The notes below the pieces were generated by a model. The model was not told where the DNA came from. It saw only the letters and a list, made by a program, of their open reading frames with translations, and did not search any database. Made by a program: the position numbers and the translations under genes. A DNA stretch of 64,000 bases from contig CAJOEP010000006.1 in assembly GCA_905233445.1 (NCBI GenBank), forward strand, positions 1 to 64,000. Reading direction: 5' to 3'. The number at the start of each line of letters is the position of its first letter. The first letter of the stretch is position 1. Below, one piece after another: positions 24,711 through 33,415 of the stretch. This DNA comes from an uncultured Bacteroidales bacterium. GTDB lineage: Bacteria > Bacteroidota > Bacteroidia > Bacteroidales > F082.

Positions 24711-27392
24711 ATGAGAATCAGGTCATATAAATTTTTAGCTGTCTTAGCTATATTGTTGAGTGTCATAATGTTGTCATCATGTTCAACAAAAAAGAACAAA
24801 TGGAACAGACGTTTTTGGCACAACATGACGAGCCATTACAACGTGTGGTGGAACGGCAATCAGAGCATGAAATCGGGTGAAATCGCCCTTCGCGACGTGG
24901 TTGTTGACGACTACACCAAGACGTTGCCGGTGTTCAATTACGGCACTAAAGACAATGCTTTGGCGCAATATGCAGCCATGGACCGCACCATTGAGAAGGA
25001 CGCCGTCTGCATCCAGAAACACTCCATGAGGTTCAACAACGAGGAGCGTGTGCGCTGGATTGACGACGCTTTCATCGACATGGGAAAAAGCCATTTCTAC
25101 AAGCAGGACTACGTGCCGGCGCGACGCACATTCGACTATGCCGCCACACAGTTCCGCAACAGTCCCGATAGACATACCGCAACTCTTTGGTTAGCAAAGA
25201 CTTATATCGCCACAAAACAGTTTGAAAAGGCAGAGGCTATGCTTCAAGCTATTCTTGTGGCGATGGACGACGAAAACGAAAAGATTCCGCGTTATGTGCG
25301 CACCAACATTGACCTTGTTTATGCCGATTATTACATCGCGATGGGCAAAGAAAACGATGCCGTGAAATATCTGCGCAGTGCGCTTCTCACCACGCGAGGC
25401 AAATACAACAAGACACGCGCCATGTTTATCCTCGGGCAGATTTACCAGCACCAGAACGACAAGCCGCGTGCCACGGAGCAGTTCAAGAATGTGATTCGCA
25501 AGCACCCGTCATACGAGATGACATTTGAAGCGCAGATGAACCTCGCAAGATGCTATGATGCCGACACCACCACCATCATGAAGATGCTCAACAAGATGCT
25601 CAAGGACTCGAAAAACTCCAACTTCAAAGACCGCATCTACTTTGCGATGGCCGACGTGGCTCTTGACAATAACAACGAGACCGATGGCGTGAAATATCTG
25701 AGAAAGTCAGTGGCGGCAAGCACCGACAACAACATCCAGAAAATACGCTCGTCGCTCGACGTGGCGAACATCCTGTTCAAAAACAGCGACTACATCCTCA
25801 GCCAGGCTTATTTCGACACCGCCGTCATGACGATGGATCGCAACTACCCCAACTACGACAGTCTGCTCAACCTCTCTGTCATGCTCACTGACCTCGTCAG
25901 CAACCTGACGGTTTACGAGACACAAGACAGCCTGTTGCGCTTGGCAGACATGGACTCTATCAGCCGTAACGCCGTCATAGACAAGGTGATAGCCGAGTAC
26001 ATTGAAGAGCAGAAACGCATCGAGGAGCAGAAGGAGATAGAGGCACAGATAGCCTTGAATGGCGGTCGTGACGAAGGAGGCGGAACAATCCCGACGGGCA
26101 ACGATGGCAACTGGTATTTCTACAACACGCAGACGCGCAACAGAGGCATGAACGACTTCAAAAACAGATGGGGAAACCGCATGCTCGAAGATTTCTGGTT
26201 TATCTCCAACAAACAAAGTCTCGCCGTTGTTGAAGAAGAAACCGTCGAAGAACTATCGGAGGAGGAAATTGCCAAGATGAGCGAGGAAGAACGCGCCAAA
26301 TATCTGCAAGGACTGGAAATCAGCAAAGACACCACGCAATACACGCCTCTCGACCGCGGTTATTACATGAAGCAGATTCCTTTCACTCAAAGTGCGAAAG
26401 ACGAGGCCAACAGACAGATTGCCGAGGCTCTCAACAACATCGGTTTCATATATTACAGCGATTTGCATGATTTCTCGCACTCTATTGATGCTTACACCGA
26501 GCTCACGGAGCGTTATCCCGACAACGCCAATGAGGTTTCGGCATGGTATTATCTCTATAAGATGCACAGCAACCGTAACGAGACATCCGACGCGGAGAAA
26601 TATAAAAACCTCGTTTTGACCAAATATCCCGACTCAAATCAGGCAAAAATCATTCTCGACCCGGAATATTTCATCAAAGAATATGAGAGAGGCGCTGAGG
26701 CTGAGCAGCTTTACTCAAAGACTTTTGAAGCATACCAAAACGGTCAGTATCAACGAGTTATGATGAATGTAAAGAAAGCCAGACAGCTTTATCTTGAAGA
26801 CACGCTCTACATGCCGCGTTTCGAGTTCCTCAACGCCGTTTCGTTGGGTTATGTTGAAGTCGTTGACTCGATGGCTTACGCTCTCCTGAACCTTATCCAG
26901 ACTTATCCTGAGAGCAGCATCAAGCCGTTTGCCTTGGATGTTCTCTTGAAAGCCAACGACATGTACGATCTCGGTCTCAACATCGAGAGCGCGCGTCCGA
27001 AAGATGAGAAAGTGGAGGAAAAAGAATCGCCTTACACCTTCAGGCCTAACGACGAATATTACGTTTTGGTAATCACCAACAAAAAAGTGCGTGTCAACCC
27101 GCTCAAGGTGCGTATCGGCGACTTCAACAAGAACAATTTCAGGATGGACCAGCTGAAAATCAAGAGTCTGATGCTCAACAAGGACGAATCGCTTCTTACA
27201 ATAGAAAAATTCGAAAATGTTGACAAAGCCATTGACTATCAGAGGGCAATGTTCATCAGCGACTATATCTTCGGAGGAATTGACGAAGAAAACTATAAGG
27301 TATTAATCATTTCGGTGTCAAACTATCCTATCTTCTATGAGCAGAAAAACATAGAGGAGTATTTGGATTTCTGGCATCAATATAACAAATAA
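24711..27392 (+). CDS. porW: Type IX secretion lipoprotein PorW/SprE (TPR)
   Basis: 893 residues. Lipoprotein signal LLSVIMLSSC, then the family's N-terminal signature WNRRFWHNMTSHYNVWWNGNQSMKSG, followed by tetratricopeptide repeats across most of the chain and a long linker with acidic coiled segments (about 500-545). PorW/SprE is an outer-membrane-associated lipoprotein needed for T9SS function, bridging the core ring to the translocon. It is about 5 kb from the gld cluster and divergent from dnaX. It begins a plus-strand run with bactofilin 5 nt downstream. Confidence 0.92.
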   Translation: MRIRSYKFLAVLAILLSVIMLSSCSTKKNKWNRRFWHNMTSHYNVWWNGNQSMKSGEIALRDVVVDDYTKTLPVFNYGTKDNALAQYAAMDRTIEKDAVCIQKHSMRFNNEERVRWIDDAFIDMGKSHFYKQDYVPARRTFDYAATQFRNSPDRHTATLWLAKTYIATKQFEKAEAMLQAILVAMDDENEKIPRYVRTNIDLVYADYYIAMGKENDAVKYLRSALLTTRGKYNKTRAMFILGQIYQHQNDKPRATEQFKNVIRKHPSYEMTFEAQMNLARCYDADTTTIMKMLNKMLKDSKNSNFKDRIYFAMADVALDNNNETDGVKYLRKSVAASTDNNIQKIRSSLDVANILFKNSDYILSQAYFDTAVMTMDRNYPNYDSLLNLSVMLTDLVSNLTVYETQDSLLRLADMDSISRNAVIDKVIAEYIEEQKRIEEQKEIEAQIALNGGRDEGGGTIPTGNDGNWYFYNTQTRNRGMNDFKNRWGNRMLEDFWFISNKQSLAVVEEETVEELSEEEIAKMSEEERAKYLQGLEISKDTTQYTPLDRGYYMKQIPFTQSAKDEANRQIAEALNNIGFIYYSDLHDFSHSIDAYTELTERYPDNANEVSAWYYLYKMHSNRNETSDAEKYKNLVLTKYPDSNQAKIILDPEYFIKEYERGAEAEQLYSKTFEAYQNGQYQRVMMNVKKARQLYLEDTLYMPRFEFLNAVSLGYVEVVDSMAYALLNLIQTYPESSIKPFALDVLLKANDMYDLGLNIESARPKDEKVEEKESPYTFRPNDEYYVLVITNKKVRVNPLKVRIGDFNKNNFRMDQLKIKSLMLNKDESLLTIEKFENVDKAIDYQRAMFISDYIFGGIDEENYKVLIISVSNYPIFYEQKNIEEYLDFWHQYNK

Positions 27393-27397
27393 AAACT

Positions 27398-27763
27398 ATG
27401 GGTTCAAACAATCAGGAAGCATCTTTAAGAAACAATCTCATTGGCAACGGCACTGTCATCAAGGGTGAGATCAACGCGGCCGGCGACATCCGTATCGACG
27501 GAACTGTTATTGGAACAATGAAATCCAGCGGCAAGGTCGTGGTCGGACAACAGGGTTTGATTGAAGGCGACATCATATGCAACAGCGCCGACATCTCAGG
27601 TCGCGTGAAAGGCACGATAAGAGTCGATGAGCTTACCACCATGAAATCGACATCGCGTTTAGAGGTTGAGCTTTACACCAAACAGCTGTTCATTGAAGTG
27701 GGTGCAATATTCACCGGAAAGTGCGACATGTCGCAGAAAGTGGCTGAAACTCCTAAGAAATGA
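27398..27763 (+). CDS. Bactofilin (polymer-forming cytoskeletal protein)
   Basis: 121 residues. The central part is a right-handed beta-helix with short repeats (GTVIKGEINAAGDIRIDGTVIGTMKSSGKVVVGQQGLIEGDI), the bactofilin (DUF583) pattern, between disordered ends. Bactofilins form nucleotide-free filaments that position cell-wall enzymes. It follows porW by 5 nt and overlaps the next gene by ATGA. Confidence 0.93.
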   Translation: MGSNNQEASLRNNLIGNGTVIKGEINAAGDIRIDGTVIGTMKSSGKVVVGQQGLIEGDIICNSADISGRVKGTIRVDELTTMKSTSRLEVELYTKQLFIEVGAIFTGKCDMSQKVAETPKK

Positions 27764-28152
27764 ACAGATTCGTAAAACACCTCTGCATACTGACGGTTTG
27801 CGTCATTGTGGCATCGGTACTGACACGCAAAATGCTGACCATATGGTGGCCGGCCATTGTCTGTTTCTTCTTCATTATCAGCCTATTAATGTTTTATCTT
27901 GGCGAAAAAGCGAAGAAAAAAGACATGCGCAAGTTCACCAATTTCTACATGGGGTCAACCGTCGTGAAAATGGTGCTGTATCTGTCGATAATCTTTGCTT
28001 ATGCGATGGTTTTCAAGGAAGACGGTAAACGTTTCGCCATCACTTTTATGGCTTACTATTTGATTTACAGTATTTTTGAGACATATAAACTCGTAAAAAA
28101 GAATAAAAACACTTATGGAAGAGAACGAAATAATCGGTTACGAGAAGATTGA
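27760..28152 (+). CDS. Small membrane protein of unknown function
   Basis: 130 residues with four predicted membrane helices (about 5-22, 28-47, 66-85, 90-108) and a basic C-terminal tail. The start overlaps bactofilin by ATGA, and the 3' end overlaps folE by 38 nt, so translation is tightly linked to both. Topology and basic loops recall AtpI-like proteins, but no ATP synthase genes are near and no motif supports a function. Confidence 0.8.
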   Translation: MNRFVKHLCILTVCVIVASVLTRKMLTIWWPAIVCFFFIISLLMFYLGEKAKKKDMRKFTNFYMGSTVVKMVLYLSIIFAYAMVFKEDGKRFAITFMAYYLIYSIFETYKLVKKNKNTYGRERNNRLRED

Positions 28153-28729
28153 GCGTTACAATCCGGGAAGAACGGAGAAATTGATGGAGCATTACCGCGC
28201 CATTTTGCAGCTTTTGGGCGAAGACCCGAACCGTGAGGGACTGTTGAAAACCCCGCTCCGCATGGCTAAGTCGATGCAGTTTCTGACACAGGGCTACAAC
28301 ATGGATCCGATGGAGATTCTGCTCTCGGCAAGATTCAAGGAAGACTACCGTCAGATGGTGATAGTCAAAGACATAGAGTTGTTTTCAATGTGCGAGCACC
28401 ACATGATTCCATTTATCGGAAAGGCGCATGTGGCATACATCCCGAACGGCTACATCACCGGCTTGAGCAAGATTGCGAGGGTTGTGGAGGTCTATGCCCG
28501 CCGTTTGCAGGTGCAGGAGCGACTCACCACGCAAATCAAGGAAGCCATCAACGAGGCTCTGCATCCGCTCGGAGTGGCCGTTGTTATTGAAGCCCGCCAC
28601 CTCTGCATGTGCATGAGAGGCGTGCAGAAACTCAATTCTGTGACAACGACATCCGACTTTGTGGGAGCTTTCGAGAGAGGCGAGACACGCACGGAATTTT
28701 TAAATTTAATAGGAAAAGACTTACACTAA
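28115..28729 (+). CDS. folE: GTP cyclohydrolase I
   Basis: 204 residues. Converts GTP to dihydroneopterin triphosphate, the first step of folate and pterin synthesis. Zinc ligands C93 and H96 lie in MCEHHMIPF, and the second Cys is in [12 protein letters not shown] (about 163-165). [18 protein letters not shown] is the conserved N-terminal helix segment. The ATG lies within the 3' end of the preceding membrane-protein gene. Confidence 0.97.
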   Translation: MEENEIIGYEKIERYNPGRTEKLMEHYRAILQLLGEDPNREGLLKTPLRMAKSMQFLTQGYNMDPMEILLSARFKEDYRQMVIVKDIELFSMCEHHMIPFIGKAHVAYIPNGYITGLSKIARVVEVYARRLQVQERLTTQIKEAINEALHPLGVAVVIEARHLCMCMRGVQKLNSVTTTSDFVGAFERGETRTEFLNLIGKDLH

Positions 28730-28767
28730 GTTTGAAGTTTGGAATTTGAAGTTATAAGTTAACTATT

Positions 28768-29484
28768 ATGAATAATACAGAATATCAAGATTCGACGGGT
28801 GTTTTGTCGAATTCGTTTGTAGCGAATGTCTTCATGTGGATGTTCGCGGCATTGGGACTCACCGCGTTGACAGCTTATTTGTTCGGCACTAATGCGTCGC
28901 TCTTCCTGTCGATGTTCACGGTTCAAGCCGACGGCAGCATGTCGATGAACATTTTGGGATGGATTGTGATGCTGGCACCGCTAATAATAGTGTTCGCCAT
29001 GTCGTTCGGCATTGAGAAAATGAAAGCCTCGACGATGGTGACATTATACATTGTGTATTCCATCCTTATGGGTATGAGCTTGAGTTTCATATTCTTAGCC
29101 TACACCGACGCTTCTATTGCCAAGACATTTGTCGTGACAGCCGGCATGTTCGGCCTGATGGCGTTTTTAGGCTACACCACCAAGACCGACCTCACCAAAT
29201 TCGGCTCATTTTTGCTGATGGGACTGTTTGGAATAATACTCGCATCGTTAGTGAACATGTTCATGCACAGCGAGAGAATCGATTATATCATCAGTATTAT
29301 CGGAGTGTTAATCTTCACAGGATTAACGGCTTACGATGTTCAGAAGATTAAAGAAATCGGCCAGATGGGAATGGATAACAACGAGACGATGACAAAGATT
29401 TCGATCAGCGCGGCCTTGAGTCTCTATCTCGATTTCGTCAATCTGTTCCTTTATTTATTAAAATTTTTAGGAAAAAGAAAATAG
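28768..29484 (+). CDS. Bax inhibitor-1 / YccA family membrane protein
   Basis: 238 residues with seven hydrophobic helices. The pattern FVANVFMWMFAALGLTALTAY near the start and IGVLIFTGLTAYDVQKIKEIG near the end are typical of the BI-1/YccA family. Bacterial members are thought to be pH-sensitive calcium leak channels or regulators of the FtsH protease. It follows folE after a 38-bp repeat-like spacer (TTTGAAGTTTGGAATTTGAA). A 16-bp duplication spans its stop codon. Confidence 0.92.
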   Translation: MNNTEYQDSTGVLSNSFVANVFMWMFAALGLTALTAYLFGTNASLFLSMFTVQADGSMSMNILGWIVMLAPLIIVFAMSFGIEKMKASTMVTLYIVYSILMGMSLSFIFLAYTDASIAKTFVVTAGMFGLMAFLGYTTKTDLTKFGSFLLMGLFGIILASLVNMFMHSERIDYIISIIGVLIFTGLTAYDVQKIKEIGQMGMDNNETMTKISISAALSLYLDFVNLFLYLLKFLGKRK

Positions 29485-29504
29485 TTTTAAAAGAAAATAG
29501 TTTT
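29473..29504. repeat. 16-bp perfect tandem duplication across a stop codon
   Basis: AAAAGAAAATAGTTTT occurs at 29473-29488 and again at 29489-29504. The first copy holds the end and TAG stop of the BI-1 gene. It looks like a recent slippage duplication. Confidence 0.9.
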
Positions 29505-29527
29505 AGATCACAGATAATATTTTTTTT

Positions 29528-30409
29528 ATGAAAGCATACGTTTTCCCGGGACAGGGAGCACAATTTGTGGGAATGGGCAAGGATTTGTACGATAAATTCC
29601 CGAAGGCTAAGGAAATGTTTCTCAAGGCTAATGACATTTTAAAATTCAACATTACCGATATCATGTTTGACGGCACTGATGAGGATTTGCGTCAGACGAA
29701 GGTCACGCAGCCTTCAATTTTCCTTCACTCAGTGATTTTGGCTGCAATGTTGGGCGATGATTTCAAGCCTGACATGGTTGCGGGGCATTCATTGGGAGAG
29801 TTCTCTGCATTGGTTGCCAATCAGACATTGAACTTTGAAGATGGTTTGAAGCTCGTGTCGCAACGTGCCATGGCGATGCAGAAGGCTTGCGACGCCAACC
29901 CTGGCACGATGGCGGCCATCATCAACCTTGAGGATGACAAGATTCGCAAGATTTGCGAATCAATTGACGAGGTAGTGGTACCGGCAAACTTCAACAGTCC
30001 GGGTCAGGTGGTGATTTCTGGCAGCATGAAAGGCATTGAGATAGCATGTGAGAAGATGAAGGAAGCCGGAGCAAAACGCGCACTTCCGTTGAAAGTCGGT
30101 GGCGCCTTCCACAGCCCGTTGATGGAGCCGGCGCGCGAAGAGTTAGCAGAAGCCATCCAGAAGACCAAGTTCGTGAAAGGCATCTGCCCTGTGTATCAGA
30201 ATGTTACAGGTCAGGCAGTGACCGACCCTGAGATTATCAAAGCCAACCTTATCAAGCAGCTCACAGCACCTGTCTGCTGGACGCAGACCATGGAAAACAT
30301 GATTGCGGCAGGTGTCAATCAAGTTATCGAGGTGGGTCCTGGCACAGTCCTTCAAGGTTTGTTTAAGAGACTGAATCCTAACATCGAGTTGTCAAGTGCC
30401 GCCATATAA
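29528..30409 (+). CDS. fabD: Malonyl-CoA:ACP transacylase
   Basis: 293 residues. Loads malonate onto acyl carrier protein for fatty-acid synthesis. FPGQGAQFVGMG at the N terminus and the nucleophile motif GHSLGE (86-91, Ser88), with GGAFHSPLM carrying the catalytic His (about 200). No other fab genes adjoin. Its stop overlaps the start of the S41 protease by one base (TAATG). Confidence 0.97.
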   Translation: MKAYVFPGQGAQFVGMGKDLYDKFPKAKEMFLKANDILKFNITDIMFDGTDEDLRQTKVTQPSIFLHSVILAAMLGDDFKPDMVAGHSLGEFSALVANQTLNFEDGLKLVSQRAMAMQKACDANPGTMAAIINLEDDKIRKICESIDEVVVPANFNSPGQVVISGSMKGIEIACEKMKEAGAKRALPLKVGGAFHSPLMEPAREELAEAIQKTKFVKGICPVYQNVTGQAVTDPEIIKANLIKQLTAPVCWTQTMENMIAAGVNQVIEVGPGTVLQGLFKRLNPNIELSSAAI

Positions 30410-31992
30410 TGAAGCGTAACCATCTGACACCCATATATTTATCCTTAGCGGTCGCCTTTGGTGTGCTGCTTGGCGTTGTAGTGTCGCGCTCTAACGACGC
30501 CAGCACCTTCATGAATAGGGGTGGCGATATGAACTTGGTTGACAAAGTATTCTATCTCATTGATAATGAATACGTTGACACTGTCGATATCAAGAAACTC
30601 AATGTCGATGCGGTGATTAGTGTCATCGACAAGATGGACCCGCACAGTGAGTATTTCGAGCCGGAGGTGCTTGAGGAGGTTAACGAGGATCTTCAGGGCA
30701 GTTTTGAGGGCATCGGGGTGACATTCAGGATTGAGAAAGACACCATCACCATAATTAGCACCATAAAAGGCGGTCCGTCGGAGAAGACAGGCATACGTGC
30801 CGGCGACAGGATCGTTTATGTTGGCGACAGTCTTGTTGCGGGTGTAGGTATTAATAATAATAAGGTGATGAAGCTACTGAAGGGTCCGCGCGGCACCAAG
30901 GTCAACGTGAAGATTTCGCGCCGCGGCGTGTCTGATATGCTCGATTTCACCATCACCCGCGATGTAATTCCGACATATAGCGTCGATGTGGCGTATATGC
31001 TCGACGAAACCACCGGATACATCAAGTTGGAGAAGTTCATTGCCACCACGCACAAGGAGTTTGTAAAAGCCGTTAAGAAGCTGCAGGCTCAAGGCATGCA
31101 GAAGCTCATCTTCGACCTGCGTGACAATGGCGGAGGCTATCTCTCGGAGGCTGTTGACATCGCCGATGAGTTTTTACCGAAAGGCAGCCTGATTGTCTAT
31201 ACTCAGGGCGTGCATCGTGACAGACAGTATATCTTCGCGCGCCGGCGTGGAATGCTTGAAGACACTCCTGTTACAATACTCATCGATGAGGGTTCAGCGT
31301 CGGCATCGGAGATAGTGGCCGGCGCGCTGCAGGACAATGACAGAGGAACCATCGTCGGAAGACGCTCGTTCGGAAAAGGCCTTGTGCAGGAACAATTTGA
31401 CCTCGGTGATGGCGCCGGGTTGAGGCTCACCGTGGCGAGATACTACACCCCGACGGGACGCTGCATCCAGAAACCGTACGACGGCGACAGGGAGAAATAC
31501 ATTTTGGAAGCTTACGACAGATACAACTCCGGCGAGATGTTCAGCGCCGACAGCATACACTTCGCCGACTCGCTGAAATACATCACCCCGGGCGGCAAAG
31601 TCGTTTATGGAGGCGGAGGCATCATGCCCGACGTATATGTGCCTCTGAAACAGGACTCGACAGAATATTTCTTCAACAAAATTGTCAATGCGAGCATAGT
31701 GTTTCAGTATGCATTCGACTACTCCGACGCTCATCGCGAAGAGCTTATGAAATATGGCGACGAGAGGAGTTTCGACAAAAAGTTCAAGTTCACTGACAAG
31801 ATGTGGGATGAAATCCTGATGGAGGCTAAGAAAAAGAAGATTACCGGCACTGACGAGCAGATTGCGGTGGCGAAGAACATGACGGCGCAGCTGTTCAAGG
31901 CTTATGTGGCGAGGAACATTTTTGGTGATGAGGCGTTTTATCCGTTGTATGAGAGTTTGGATGAAATGTTGAAAGAATGTTTAAAAAATTAA
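30409..31992 (+). CDS. S41 carboxy-terminal processing protease (CtpA-like)
   Basis: 527 residues. An N-terminal signal anchor, the S41 N-terminal domain, a PDZ domain (about 85-170, GIGVTF to RAGDRIVYVGD), and the catalytic core with GSASASEI (about 295-302) and the Lys of SFGKGLVQ (about 323), forming the Ser-Lys dyad. A C-terminal extension of about 150 residues follows, as in other Bacteroidetes. Periplasmic processing or degradation of envelope proteins is expected. Coupled to fabD by a one-base overlap. Confidence 0.95.
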   Translation: MKRNHLTPIYLSLAVAFGVLLGVVVSRSNDASTFMNRGGDMNLVDKVFYLIDNEYVDTVDIKKLNVDAVISVIDKMDPHSEYFEPEVLEEVNEDLQGSFEGIGVTFRIEKDTITIISTIKGGPSEKTGIRAGDRIVYVGDSLVAGVGINNNKVMKLLKGPRGTKVNVKISRRGVSDMLDFTITRDVIPTYSVDVAYMLDETTGYIKLEKFIATTHKEFVKAVKKLQAQGMQKLIFDLRDNGGGYLSEAVDIADEFLPKGSLIVYTQGVHRDRQYIFARRRGMLEDTPVTILIDEGSASASEIVAGALQDNDRGTIVGRRSFGKGLVQEQFDLGDGAGLRLTVARYYTPTGRCIQKPYDGDREKYILEAYDRYNSGEMFSADSIHFADSLKYITPGGKVVYGGGGIMPDVYVPLKQDSTEYFFNKIVNASIVFQYAFDYSDAHREELMKYGDERSFDKKFKFTDKMWDEILMEAKKKKITGTDEQIAVAKNMTAQLFKAYVARNIFGDEAFYPLYESLDEMLKECLKN

Positions 31993-31995
31993 TTT

Positions 31996-32029
31996 TTTGT
32001 AAAACATAATAAAAAAAGTTGTATTTTTG
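31996..32029 (+). promoter_or_regulatory. Promoter of the yceD-rpmF operon
   Basis: TTTG at 31996-31999, 22-nt spacer, TATTTTTG at 32022-32029. It fixes the start of the first gene downstream of about 32036. Confidence 0.65.
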
Positions 32030-32047
32030 CAGCCCGAATTGGATAAA

Positions 32048-32584
32048 ATGAAGAAAGAGGAGAACACATTCACGATTCCATTGGCAGGCTTGCCGTTCGG
32101 ACATACTGATTATCAATATGTTATCAACGACTGTTTCTTCGAAGATAGAGACTATTCGGAGGTGAAAAAAGGAGTTGTGAGCCTTCATTTAGGCGTCGAA
32201 AAAATGGAAACAATGTTCGTTTTGACGATGAAATTTGAAGGAAAAGTGGTTCTTCAGTGCGACAGATGCGGTGATGATTATGAGCAGGCGGTGGCTGATT
32301 CGGCAGAGATTTACCTGAAATATGGTGCCGAAAAAGGCGACGAGGGCGAGGATGTCATCATCATTACAAAGAACGACAGCGAGTTCGATTTGAGTGATTT
32401 GATTTATGAATACATCATTCTGTCGCTCCCGATTCGCAGAACGCACGACGATGAGAGCTTGTGCAACCAGGAAGTTCTGGCGAAACTGCACAATTTCTCT
32501 CAGTCGGAGGCGGAAACAGAGGATGACGAGGAGAATCCTTGGAAGCAAATGATGAAAGATTTGAAAGACAAAATAGATAAGTAA
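32048..32584 (+). CDS. DUF177/YceD family protein
   Basis: 178 residues. The central block LQCDRCGDDYEQAV has the CxxC of the DUF177 (YceD) family, followed by an acidic C-terminal part ending in WKQMMKDLKDKIDK. Family members lie next to rpmF across bacteria and are linked to 23S rRNA or L32 assembly. Here rpmF is 20 nt downstream. The start at 32048 (MKKEENTF) was chosen because an earlier ATG at 32027 lies inside the promoter -7 box. Confidence 0.9.
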   Translation: MKKEENTFTIPLAGLPFGHTDYQYVINDCFFEDRDYSEVKKGVVSLHLGVEKMETMFVLTMKFEGKVVLQCDRCGDDYEQAVADSAEIYLKYGAEKGDEGEDVIIITKNDSEFDLSDLIYEYIILSLPIRRTHDDESLCNQEVLAKLHNFSQSEAETEDDEENPWKQMMKDLKDKIDK

Positions 32585-32604
32585 TAATTAAAAAATAGTA
32601 TAAT

Positions 32605-32793
32605 ATGGCACATCCTAAACGAAGACAGTCTCATACAAGAGGCGCGAAAAGAAGAACTCACTATAAAGCTGAGGTTCCTACATTGGCAACATGCCCTACA
32701 ACAGGCACAATCCATGTATATCACAGAGCATACTACGTTGACGGAGACCTTTACTACAAAGGAAAACTCGTCATGGAAGGAGCTAAGAAATAA
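32605..32793 (+). CDS. rpmF: 50S ribosomal protein L32
   Basis: 62 residues. The start MAHPKRRQSHTRGAKRRTHYKA is the highly conserved L32 N terminus. The zinc-binding cysteines of some L32 proteins are mostly absent (one Cys in ATCPTTG), as in the zinc-free form. Operon with yceD, closed by a strong terminator. Confidence 0.98.
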   Translation: MAHPKRRQSHTRGAKRRTHYKAEVPTLATCPTTGTIHVYHRAYYVDGDLYYKGKLVMEGAKK

Positions 32794-32834
32794 TTAAACA
32801 AAGAAATTTTTTTCATAATCTTTATATTGTTTTT

Positions 32835-32867
32835 CCCCGCCTTTCGTGTAAAGGTGGGGTTTTTTTT
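32835..32867 (+). terminator. rpmF terminator
   Basis: CCCCGCCTTT/AAAGGTGGGG stem with a 5-nt loop, then eight T residues. Confidence 0.92.
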
Positions 32868-32896
32868 ATTTTTTTCATTAAAACTAAAAAAATAGT

Positions 32897-32926
32897 TACA
32901 ACATTACAAAATAAGTTGTATATTTG
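32897..32926 (+). promoter_or_regulatory. blaI-like -7 box with overlapping dyad operator
   Basis: TATATTTG at 32919-32926 is the -7 box. The dyad TACAAC (32897-32902) and GTTGTA (32915-32920), 12 nt apart, overlaps it. TACA/TGTA dyads are the usual BlaI/MecI operator form, so autoregulation is likely but inferred. Confidence 0.5.
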
Positions 32927-32955
32927 CAGCGTTAATTACATAAAAAAGATGGCTT

Positions 32956-33315
32956 ATGAAAGAGTTAACTAAAGCGGAAGAGCAGGTAATGCAGGTGATT
33001 TGGAAGATTGGCAGTGGTTTTGCCAATGAGATAATGGCGGCGTATCCTGAGCCGAAGCCGGCATACAACACGGTTTTGACCGTCGTCAGGATTCTGGAGA
33101 AGAAAGGTTTTGTGGCGCATGAGACGTTCTGCAAGGCAAACCGCTACTATCCATTAATAAGTAAAGAGGAGTATTCGGAGAGCTCGCTGAAGGGATTGGT
33201 TGAGAACTATTTCAACAACTCGTACCTCGATTTGGTGTCGGCGTTTGCGAAGAAGGAGAACTTCTCGATGGAACAGATTGAAGAGTTACAAAAATTAATT
33301 AAAAACATAAAATAA
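32956..33315 (+). CDS. BlaI/MecI/CopY family transcriptional repressor
   Basis: 119 residues. Winged helix with LTKAEEQVMQVIWKIGSGFANEI and PAYNTVLTVVRILEKKGFVAHE, as in the BlaI (Penicillinase_R) family, and a C-terminal dimerisation helix. Such repressors are inactivated by the partner M56 protease, which is encoded 100 bp downstream. No beta-lactamase is adjacent, so the regulon is unknown. The intervening gap holds an inverted pair of REP-like repeats. Confidence 0.93.
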   Translation: MKELTKAEEQVMQVIWKIGSGFANEIMAAYPEPKPAYNTVLTVVRILEKKGFVAHETFCKANRYYPLISKEEYSESSLKGLVENYFNNSYLDLVSAFAKKENFSMEQIEELQKLIKNIK

Positions 33316-33319
33316 TAAT

Positions 33320-33401
33320 GAGATTCCTCCCTTCGGTCGGAATGACAGCGGTATCATTAATAGAAACGTCGTCATTCCGAGCACGAAGTGCGAGGAAACT
33401 C
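33320..33401. repeat. Inverted pair of family A REP-like elements
   Basis: GAGATTCCTCCCTTCGG then TCGGAATGACAG at 33320-33348, and its inverse GTCATTCCGAGCACG then AAGTGCGAGGAAACTC at 33371-33401, separated by 22 bp. Together they can fold into a large hairpin between blaI and the M56 gene. Confidence 0.8.
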
Positions 33402-33415
33402 AAAAAATAAAAACT

